9,016 bases of DNA from positions 1-9,016 of the forward strand of contig JAGLYE010000048.1 in NCBI GenBank assembly GCA_023132505.1, given 5' to 3'. Below are positions 1 through 6,300 of the stretch, in pieces; within the stretch, counting starts at the first letter, position 1; each line of letters opens with the position of its first letter. The notes beneath the pieces were generated by a model that was not told where the DNA came from, did no database searches, and was given only the letters and a program-made list of their open reading frames with translations. The DNA is from Bacteroidales bacterium (GTDB lineage: Bacteria > Bacteroidota > Bacteroidia > Bacteroidales > B18-G4). The position numbers and the translations under genes were made by a program.

Positions 1-66
1 AACTCAAAAAAATGATGAGTCCGGGCGGAGTTAAAGCACAACTAATTTAACCAATCGCATCCACCG

Positions 67-93
67 TCCGCGTGTTGCCGTAGCTTTAGCGGA
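67..93. repeat. Small inverted repeat in the left intergenic region
   Basis: TCCGC (67-71) and GCGGA (89-93) are perfect inverted complements separated by 17 bases, and a G-T wobble (66/94) can extend the stem by one. There is no T-run on either side, so it does not look like an intrinsic terminator. The loop contains GCCGTAGCTTTAGC, similar in style to intergenic palindromes scattered through some bacterial genomes, but one copy cannot establish a repeat family. The rest of 1-168 shows no convincing gene. Confidence 0.3.
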
Positions 94-118
94 TACACAA
101 GATTTATCAAAGGCGAAA

Positions 119-164
119 AACTCAAAACTTAAAACTAACTCAAAACTCAACACTCAACACTTAG
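119..164. repeat. Degenerate heptanucleotide tandem array, AACTCAA type
   Basis: Reading from 119, the units are AACTCAA, AACTTAA, a truncated AACT, AACTCAA, AACTCAA, CACTCAA and CACTTAG. The period is 7 bp with point variants. The array ends five bases before the ATG at 169, so it makes up the upstream leader of the small gene there. Another AACTCAA is at 1-7, at the window edge, and may belong to a further array outside the window. Confidence 0.7.
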
Positions 165-168
165 AATA

Positions 169-396
169 ATGGAAGACCTTGAAAGGATTATCGACCTTGA
201 CAACGAAATCATTGCCAGGCTTATTGAATCTATCCTGCAGGAACGGAAGATCCCTCATATCCTGAGGACTTATCATGATTCTGCCTATGATGGGTTGTGG
301 GCCTATCAGCAAGGATGGGGATTTATTGAAGCCTCGCCTGAATACCGGGACGATATCCAGAAGATATATGATGAGGTAAAAAGCCAGCAAAGCTGA
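169..396 (+). CDS. Small DUF2007-like protein
   Basis: This 75-residue soluble protein has no signal peptide or membrane segment. Its layout fits the small DUF2007 ('putative signal transducing') proteins: an N-terminal strand (LERIIDLD), a helix with the pattern IARLIESILQERKIP (about residues 16-30), a central HDSAYDGLW segment, a strand at GWGFIEA, and a C-terminal helix (YRDDIQKIYDEV). The helix then GIP/KIP-type turn and the closing helix are the features I rely on; the assignment is by pattern only. The molecular function of the family is not established. The ATG at 169 is the first start after the heptamer array, and there is no Shine-Dalgarno sequence. It stands alone on this strand and converges on the methyltransferase gene, whose stop codon is ten bases away. 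Confidence 0.7.
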   Translation: MEDLERIIDLDNEIIARLIESILQERKIPHILRTYHDSAYDGLWAYQQGWGFIEASPEYRDDIQKIYDEVKSQQS

Positions 397-408
397 TCTT
401 TCAGATCA
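394..408. terminator. Hairpin shared by two convergent stop codons
   Basis: TGATCT (394-399), TTC loop, AGATCA (403-408) form a perfect 6-bp inverted repeat. The TGA at 394-396 is the stop of the small plus-strand gene, and the complement of TCA at 406-408 is the TGA of the minus-strand methyltransferase gene. Because the symmetry works on both strands, it could act as a bidirectional 3' end. The stem is short with only two G-C pairs, and no strong T-run follows in either direction, so termination strength is uncertain. Confidence 0.4.
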
Positions 409-1143
409 ATACGGTTTTCCATCCTCCCCTATCATCGGCACAAACCTCACAGGGATTACATCCTTCTGGATCAATTTTCCTTCTTGCTTTATTAAGAGTA
501 TGAGTTCCTGGGAATATTTATTACCCGTTGGAATGATCATACGCCCCCCCTCAGAAAGTTGATATTCCAGTGCTGACGGAATGTGTGTTGGGGCACATGT
601 TACGATGATGGCATCGAAAGGTGCGTGCTCGGGCCAACCCTCATAGCCATCACCATGCTTTAAAATAACATTATCATAACCAAGGTCCTTCAACAATGTT
701 CGGGAAGTTTTGTATAAGGATTCAAATATCTCAATGCTGAATACAGAATCACATATCTCGGCAAGGATGGCTGCCTGGTATCCGGAACCCGTTCCTACTT
801 CCAAAACCTTATCCCAGCTGTCGAGGTCTAGCTGATCTGTCATCAAGGCAACGATATAAGGTTGGGATATCGTTTGTCCATCACCTATTGGCAGGGGATA
901 ATCGCCATATGCAGCATGCTCATATCCATTTGGAACAAAGTGGTGGCGTTCTACCCTTTTCATGGCTCCAAGCACTTTCTTATCACGGATCCCGCGGGCC
1001 TCGATCTGCTTCCTCACCATTTCCATCCGCATATGCAGGTAGTTTTCTTTCATCTTATCCTGTGAATATGAACAACCGGCAATGAAAAACAAAACCACTA
1101 AGGCAATACCTGGCAGCCTTTTGTAAATACAGGAAGACATCAT
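406..1143 (-). CDS. pcm: Protein-L-isoaspartate O-methyltransferase, predicted lipoprotein
   Basis: The 245-residue product matches the PCMT family, which uses S-adenosylmethionine to methylate isoaspartyl residues in aged proteins and so starts their repair. Visible motifs are the substrate-site segment DGQTISQPYIVA (88-99), the SAM-binding motif LEVGTGSGYQAA (114-125), an acidic segment at the end of the second strand (SIEI, 136-139), the VTCAP strand (181-185) and the C-terminal segment VPMIGEDGKPY. Unlike the ~208-residue cytoplasmic E. coli enzyme, it starts with a basic N-terminus, a hydrophobic stretch (about 12-22) and a lipobox IAGC with Cys24. It is therefore predicted to be a lipidated envelope protein with a mature part of about 222 residues. 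The start at 1143 gives the complete signal peptide. It lies downstream of sucC on the same strand, but a strong terminator separates them. Confidence 0.93.
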   Translation of the reverse strand: MMSSCIYKRLPGIALVVLFFIAGCSYSQDKMKENYLHMRMEMVRKQIEARGIRDKKVLGAMKRVERHHFVPNGYEHAAYGDYPLPIGDGQTISQPYIVALMTDQLDLDSWDKVLEVGTGSGYQAAILAEICDSVFSIEIFESLYKTSRTLLKDLGYDNVILKHGDGYEGWPEHAPFDAIIVTCAPTHIPSALEYQLSEGGRMIIPTGNKYSQELILLIKQEGKLIQKDVIPVRFVPMIGEDGKPY

Positions 1144-1165
1144 ACATCATTTTGCCCTAAGTTAA

Positions 1166-1198
1166 TTAAAGTAGACACCGGAAGCAAATGAAAGCAAA
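1166..1198 (-). promoter_or_regulatory. Possible promoter of the methyltransferase gene
   Basis: On the minus strand TACTTTAA (complement of 1166-1173) resembles the Bacteroidota -7 element TAnnTTTG but lacks its final G. A TTTG (complement of 1195-1198) lies 21 bases upstream, an acceptable distance for a -33 element. The -33 box would overlap the U-tract of the sucC terminator. The match is imperfect. Confidence 0.25.
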
Positions 1199-1225
1199 AA
1201 AAAGACCGCAATAAAAATTGCGGCC
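1196..1225 (-). terminator. Intrinsic terminator of sucC
   Basis: CCGCAAT (1206-1212), a four-base loop and ATTGCGG (1217-1223) form a perfect 7-bp stem. On the minus strand the stem extends by a G-U and a G-C pair (1224/1205 and 1225/1204) and is followed directly by eight U residues, from the A-run at 1196-1203. It begins 25 bases past the sucC stop codon. This is a textbook Rho-independent terminator in the sucC direction. Confidence 0.9.
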
Positions 1226-1249
1226 CATGCTATTACTTTCTTAATTTTT

Positions 1250-2443
1250 CTATTTTCCAAGCACTTCAGATACCAGTTGTGCTGCATCTTCGAGCAATAT
1301 TGCTGAACGCACTTTCAGGCCTGATTTATCGATCAATTCCTTGCCCTCTTCGGCATTTGTCCCTTGCAGCCTGACAATGATCGGCACTTTGATCTCCCCT
1401 ATATTATTATAGGCATCTACCACCCCCTGGGCTACCCTGTCGCAGCGAACGATCCCTCCAAAAATATTAACAAGGATGGCCTCAACATTCGAATCTTTCA
1501 GGATGATCCTGAAGGCTTCTTCCACACGCTTTGCACTGGCAGTACCTCCAACATCAAGAAAATTGGCTGGATTGGCACCTGATAACTTGATAATATCCAT
1601 GGTAGCCATTGCAAGGCCCGCACCATTAACCATGCAGCCGACATTACCATCGAGTTTTACATAGCTGAGGTCAAACTGGCTTGCTTCCACCTCAATAGGA
1701 TCTTCCTCGAAAATATCACGCATTTCTTCGATATCAGGATGGCGGAATAAAGCATTATTATCGATCACCACTTTGGAATCAGCAGCGAATATCCGGTTGT
1801 CGGATGTTTTCATCACAGGGTTGATCTCAAAAAGAGAAGCATCACTGCCAGCATATGCTTTGTAAAGGGCACTGACAAATTTCACCATATTTTTATAAGC
1901 ATCTCCGGAAAGCCCGAGATTAAAGGCCACCTTCCGGCACTGAAAACCCTGCAGGCCCACCCTTGGATCTATCACCTCCGTGAAGATCTCATCAGGTGTC
2001 TCTTCTGCAACTTGTTCGATATTCATACCACCACGGGGAGAATACATGATCATATTCCTTCCAAGGTCCCTGTTAAGCAGAATGCTCATATAGAATTCCT
2101 GCGGCTCCGATTCACCCGGATAGAAAATATTTTGTTCGATCAGCACCTTATGAACTTTCTTGCCCTGCGGGCCTGTTTGAGGGGTAACTAATTGCATTCC
2201 AAGAATCTGATCAGCATACTGTTTAACCTCATCCAGTGACTTGGCTATCTTCACACCACCACCTTTTCCACGTCCGCCTGCATGGATCTGTGCTTTTACA
2301 GCAAATTTATCCATACCGGTTTCATTCAGGATATCTTTGGCCATTTCGAGTGCCTGCCCAGGAGACTCTGCTACATAACCCAAGGGCACAGCAACACCAT
2401 ATTTCTTTAAAATAGACTTTCCCTGATATTCATGTAAATTCAT
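1250..2443 (-). CDS. sucC: Succinyl-CoA ligase (ADP-forming) subunit beta
   Basis: This 397-residue protein is the beta subunit of succinyl-CoA synthetase, which converts succinyl-CoA, ADP and phosphate to succinate, ATP and CoA in the TCA cycle, working with the alpha subunit SucD. The N-terminus MNLHEYQGKSILKKYGV opens the ATP-grasp domain, followed by the nucleotide-binding loop HAGGRGKGGG (54-63), FEINPV (205-210) and the Mg-ligand region AADSK (220-224). The C-terminal CoA-ligase domain shows VNGAGLAMATMD (272-283), NFLDVGG (294-300), NIFGGIVRCD (326-335) and RLQGTNAEEG (358-367). Length is close to the usual ~388-400. The ATG at 2443 is fixed by the conserved N-terminus; there is no Shine-Dalgarno sequence. 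No sucD adjoins it: the gene has its own -7 element upstream and a terminator downstream, so it appears to be a single-gene transcript. Confidence 0.97.
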   Translation of the reverse strand: MNLHEYQGKSILKKYGVAVPLGYVAESPGQALEMAKDILNETGMDKFAVKAQIHAGGRGKGGGVKIAKSLDEVKQYADQILGMQLVTPQTGPQGKKVHKVLIEQNIFYPGESEPQEFYMSILLNRDLGRNMIMYSPRGGMNIEQVAEETPDEIFTEVIDPRVGLQGFQCRKVAFNLGLSGDAYKNMVKFVSALYKAYAGSDASLFEINPVMKTSDNRIFAADSKVVIDNNALFRHPDIEEMRDIFEEDPIEVEASQFDLSYVKLDGNVGCMVNGAGLAMATMDIIKLSGANPANFLDVGGTASAKRVEEAFRIILKDSNVEAILVNIFGGIVRCDRVAQGVVDAYNNIGEIKVPIIVRLQGTNAEEGKELIDKSGLKVRSAILLEDAAQLVSEVLGK

Positions 2444-2465
2444 AGGTCAAAATTTGAATGATGGA

Positions 2466-2473
2466 CAAAAATA
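2466..2473 (-). promoter_or_regulatory. -7 promoter element of sucC
   Basis: The minus strand reads TATTTTTG, an exact match to the Bacteroidota -7 consensus TAnnTTTG. It would start transcription near 2460, giving a leader of about 16 bases before the ATG at 2443. The nearest upstream TTG is about 27 bases from it, longer than the usual 19-21, so I do not assign a -33 element. Confidence 0.5.
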
Positions 2474-2589
2474 GCATTTTTCTATTTATGCCGGCCCACC
2501 CAAGCCATGAAATTTTCAAACCTGGGCAATACCATTTATAAGTGATGCAGGAGGCAAGTTTTGCAACAAAGTACTATGTTAAAAAAGAT

Positions 2590-2597
2590 TATCTTTG
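2590..2597 (+). promoter_or_regulatory. -7 promoter element of the LolD-type gene
   Basis: TATCTTTG matches TAnnTTTG exactly. It implies transcription starting near 2604, thirteen bases before the ATG at 2617. The upstream TTTTG (2559-2563) lies 26 bases away, wider than the usual -33 spacing, so only the -7 element is called. If this is right, translation cannot start at the upstream in-frame GTG at 2542 or ATG at 2545. Confidence 0.5.
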
Positions 2598-2616
2598 CAG
2601 CTCAAATCCGGTATGG

Positions 2617-3273
2617 ATGATACATGCTGAAAATATTCACAAAACATATGGTACGCTTGAAGTTCTGAGGGGAATCTCACTGGATATCCAAAAGGGCGAG
2701 ATCGTATCTGTTATCGGGGCATCAGGAGCAGGAAAATCAACACTCTTACATATCCTCGGCACCCTTGATAAAGCTGAACAGGGCAAGGTCATTATCAATG
2801 GTCATGAAATTGCTGCGATGAATGAAAAAAAGCTGTCGGCCTTCAGAAACAAGGAGATTGGCTTTGTTTTTCAATTCCATCATCTTCTCCCGGAATTCAC
2901 AGCGCTTGAAAATGTTTGCATTCCGGCTTATATTGCCGGTGACTCAAAGAAAGCAGCCATCGAAAAGGCCCAACAGCTTTTGGAGTTTCTTGGTTTAACT
3001 GACAGAATGGACCATAAACCATCTGCCTTGTCGGGAGGAGAACAGCAGCGTGTTGCAGTGGCAAGGGCCCTGGTTAACAAACCGGCCGTAATCCTTGCCG
3101 ATGAACCGTCGGGCAACCTTGACTCCAGCAGTTCCATCGAGCTACACGAATTATTTTTCAATCTGCGGGATGAATTCAGGCAAACATTTGTCATCGTTAC
3201 CCACAACCTGGAACTTGCCGAAATGGCCGACCGCCAGCTGCATATAATAGATGGTATCATCAACAATCTTTAG
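2617..3273 (+). CDS. lolD: ABC transporter ATP-binding protein, LolD/MacB type
   Basis: The 218-residue ATPase carries the complete ABC cassette: Walker [10 protein letters not shown] (34-42), Q-loop Gln86 in [16 protein letters not shown], signature LSGGEQQRV (138-146), Walker [13 protein letters not shown] (158-169) with catalytic Glu163, and switch His196 in VTHN. The [11 protein letters not shown] stretch and ADEPSGNLD are typical of the LolD subfamily, which in Gram-negatives powers release of lipoproteins from the inner membrane through LolC/LolE-type permeases. Close relatives drive MacB- or FtsX-like partners, so the exact role is less certain than the family. No permease gene is next to it here. 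I start it at ATG 2617 ([12 protein letters not shown]), where family similarity begins and just downstream of a -7 element; the frame stays open upstream to GTG 2542, but those 25 residues look non-conserved. Confidence 0.9.
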   Translation: MIHAENIHKTYGTLEVLRGISLDIQKGEIVSVIGASGAGKSTLLHILGTLDKAEQGKVIINGHEIAAMNEKKLSAFRNKEIGFVFQFHHLLPEFTALENVCIPAYIAGDSKKAAIEKAQQLLEFLGLTDRMDHKPSALSGGEQQRVAVARALVNKPAVILADEPSGNLDSSSSIELHELFFNLRDEFRQTFVIVTHNLELAEMADRQLHIIDGIINNL

Positions 3274-3308
3274 GGCCTGAAATCTGCAATATAATTTAAT
3301 ATTAGACG

Positions 3309-3355
3309 TTTTAAAGAGTTGGACAAGAAAAGTTGGAATCGGATCATTTTAAAGA
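3309..3355 (+). repeat. Direct repeats in the leader of the giant repeat gene
   Basis: TTTTAAAGA occurs at 3309-3317 and again at 3347-3355, the second copy directly abutting the ATG at 3356. Between them AGTTGGA is also repeated (3317-3323 and 3331-3337). The 82-base gap after the LolD-type gene has no exact TAnnTTTG element and no clear terminator, so the repeat gene may be read through from the ATPase gene or use a promoter I cannot identify. Confidence 0.4.
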
Positions 3356-6300
3356 ATGCATAAAAAGATTTACACCCTCACAAAATTGCTGTTGTTTACA
3401 GCTTTTTTTATTTCGTTCATCCCCGCACATACCCAGGGGGTTGATGAACAATACCGCCAAACTATCGAATCTGCTGACAGCTACTACAAGCAGAGCGACT
3501 ACCTGAACGCAAAAGCCTCCTACCAGGTAGCTTCTCAACTCAAACCTGATGAGCAGTACCCAAAAGACAGGTTAAAAGAATCGATCAGGCTGTTACGTAT
3601 TCAGATGGAGGAAATGGCAGTTTTCAACGAAAAAGTAGAATATGCTGATCAACTCTACCAAGAGCAATCCTGGGATAATGCTATCCTGGCATACGAGGAA
3701 GCCAGTAAGCTCATGCCTTCTCAGGAGTACCCCGGACAACAGATCGTTCTGATCAGGAATATAATCGCTGATGAGACAGAAAATGAGGCAAGCTATGCCA
3801 GCTTGATCAGACAGGGAGATGATTTGTTTACAACAAAAGATTATGCTGAAGCAATTAAAATATACGATCAAGCATCAGCGATCTATCCGGGCCGGCCGGA
3901 AGTAAAGGAAAAGATTAATGCCGGGAATACAAAACTGTCTGAGATTGCGGCCCAGCAATCAGGATACGAAAAGGCCATCAGCGAAGCTGAAATGTACCAT
4001 GCACGTAAGGATTATGAAAATGAATTATTTGCATACCAGAAAGCAGTTGAGTTAAAGCCGGAAGACCCGATGCCGCAGATTAAGATCCGCGAGCTGAATG
4101 AATTCCTTAGAAAATACGAGGCTTATAATAAATTCGTTTCCGAAGGAGATGAGTTGTATATTTCACAGCAGTTCGCAAATGCGAAAACTAAATATGAAAA
4201 AGCCCTGGAGATCCTTCCGGGCGAAAACTATCCCAGGGAGATCATCAGTAAGATCAACACAGCCCTTTCAGAGAAAACGGAGCGTGACAAAGCTGCTTAC
4301 GACGAGGCTATTGCCCAGGCCGACAACCTTTACAGCCAGGAAGATTACCAGGCTGCCATGATCGCATATTCTGACGCCCTGCGTTTCTGGCCCGATGGCG
4401 GTCATGCCAAACAACGCCTCGGAAGCATCAGTGAGATCATGGCCCTTAAAAAGGCCCAGGAGGAAGCTTATGCCAATGCCATTACGCTTGCCGATAAATT
4501 ATTTGCCAATAAAGAATATATAACAGCAAAAGCAGAATACCGTAAGGCTGCCGATATCAATCCCTTTGAGCAATATCCAAAGGTGAGGATCGATGAAATC
4601 GATTTTATCCTGGCTGAGATACAAAATAAACTTGATCAATATGAAAGCGTGATACTGGGAGCCGACAAGCTTTTCAATGTTGGTGACTATGCGGAGGCGC
4701 GAATACAATACCTGAAAGCACAAGGGATCTTTAGCGAAAGGTCATATCCCGAAGACCAGATAAAGATGATCGATAATATCCTGGGCAAGGAAAAGGCCAC
4801 CATGGAAGCCTACCTTGCCGCCATTGCCCGTGGTGATGAACATTTCACAAACAGGGAGTGGGAAGATGCCAAAGTTGATTATGTGGAAGCCAATGACCTG
4901 ATACCTGAAGAACAATATCCGAAAGATAAGATAACAGAGATCAATAACATCCTTGCCAAACTACAGGCGGATCAGGAAACATACAGACTGGCGCTTAAAA
5001 CCGCCGACCAGCTTTTTACAGACAAACAATATACTGCAGCCCTGCTGGAATACCGAAAAGCAGCTGACATTTTCCGGGAGGAAACATATCCCCGTCAACA
5101 GATAGAGGAGATCGACCGCCTGCTGGGAGAAGAGCAAAGGCTTGCACAGCTTGAAGCAAATTATAATGAAGCTATTGCAAATGCTGAAGCAAAGTTTTCA
5201 GAACAGGACTATGCTGAAGCCCGGGCAGCTTTTGAGCTTGCACTCACATTCAAGCCCGATGAAAGCTACCCCGGTGAAAAGATCGCTGAAATTGATGATA
5301 TCCTTTCTGAACAGGCAAGATTGCAAGGCATAGAGGTCAGTTATTCAGAGGCAATAAGCGCTGCTGACGGCTTTTTCACCGGCAAACAGTATGCAGAAGC
5401 CAGGGCGGAATACACACGTGCCTCCGGGCTTAAACCCATGGAGGAATATCCCCTGGGCAAGATCAGCGAGATTAACGCAATACTTACTCAGATAACAGCA
5501 CAGCAAGCTACTGACAATGCCTATTATACAACTATCCTTGAAGCCGATGGTCTTCTGGCGGCATCAGATTATCTGAATGCAAAATCCTCTTACCTTGAAG
5601 CAAGTGAAATAAAACCAGGTGAAAGCTATCCTAAAGATAAGATCACGGAAATTGATGGTATCCTTGCTGAACAAGCCCGAATGGCCAAGCTAAGCGAACA
5701 ATACCAGATCGCAATCCATACTGCTGACGCATATTACAAAGAACTCCAATATGAAGAAGCCCGTGGAGCTTATGTACGCGCACAGAGTATTAAAGCTGAC
5801 GAAACTTATCCTGCTGAACGTATCGCCACTATCGACAACATACTTGCAAACCTTGAGGCACAACGCCTGATTGATGAAGGTTATGCCAATGCCATTGCAT
5901 TGGGTGATAACCACCTCGCCAATAAAGAATATGGTGAAGCCAAGGCTGAATACCGGAAAGCAGTAGAGTTCAAAGCAAATGAGCGGTACCCAATAGATAA
6001 AATTGCGGAAATCGATGGTATCCTCGCTGAGCAGGCCAGACTGCAAGAAATTGAAGAAATGTACATTACAGCTATTGCCAATGCCGACGGATTCTTTAAC
6101 AATGAGCAATATACAGAAGCAAGTACAGCCTACCAGGAAGCCTTAGCCGTAAAACCGGAAGATGTTTATGCCCTTGGAAAGGTTTCTGAAATTGACGGTA
6201 TCCTTGGAGAATTAACACGCCTGCAGGAAATTGAAGATAGCTATAACAATGCTATCAGCACCGCAGATGCAGCTTTCAATGCAGGGAATTACCAATCTGC

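Noticed and set aside
3..50. Open frame from the left edge ending in TAA, possibly the tail of an upstream gene
   Set aside because: Only 15 codons are visible, with no recognisable sequence, and it begins in a copy of the AACTCAA heptamer, so the region is more likely intergenic.
60..100. Possible tRNA or structured RNA in the left intergenic region
   Set aside because: No TTCGA-type T-loop, no acceptor stem and only one short stem were found.
119..164. CRISPR-like array
   Set aside because: The unit is 7 bp with no spacers; it is a simple tandem repeat and no cas genes are present.
2469..2487. AAATAG...CTATTT inverted repeat overlapping the sucC -7 element, considered as an operator
   Set aside because: All but one pair are A-T in an AT-rich stretch, so chance is likely.
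3288..3303. AATAT...ATATT inverted repeat after the LolD-type gene, considered as a terminator
   Set aside because: The stem is only five A-T pairs with no T-run, too weak to call.
5690..6109. 139-residue reading frame on the minus strand inside the repeat gene
   Set aside because: It mirrors the repeat codons of the plus-strand gene, has no family resemblance, and similar antisense frames recur along the array.
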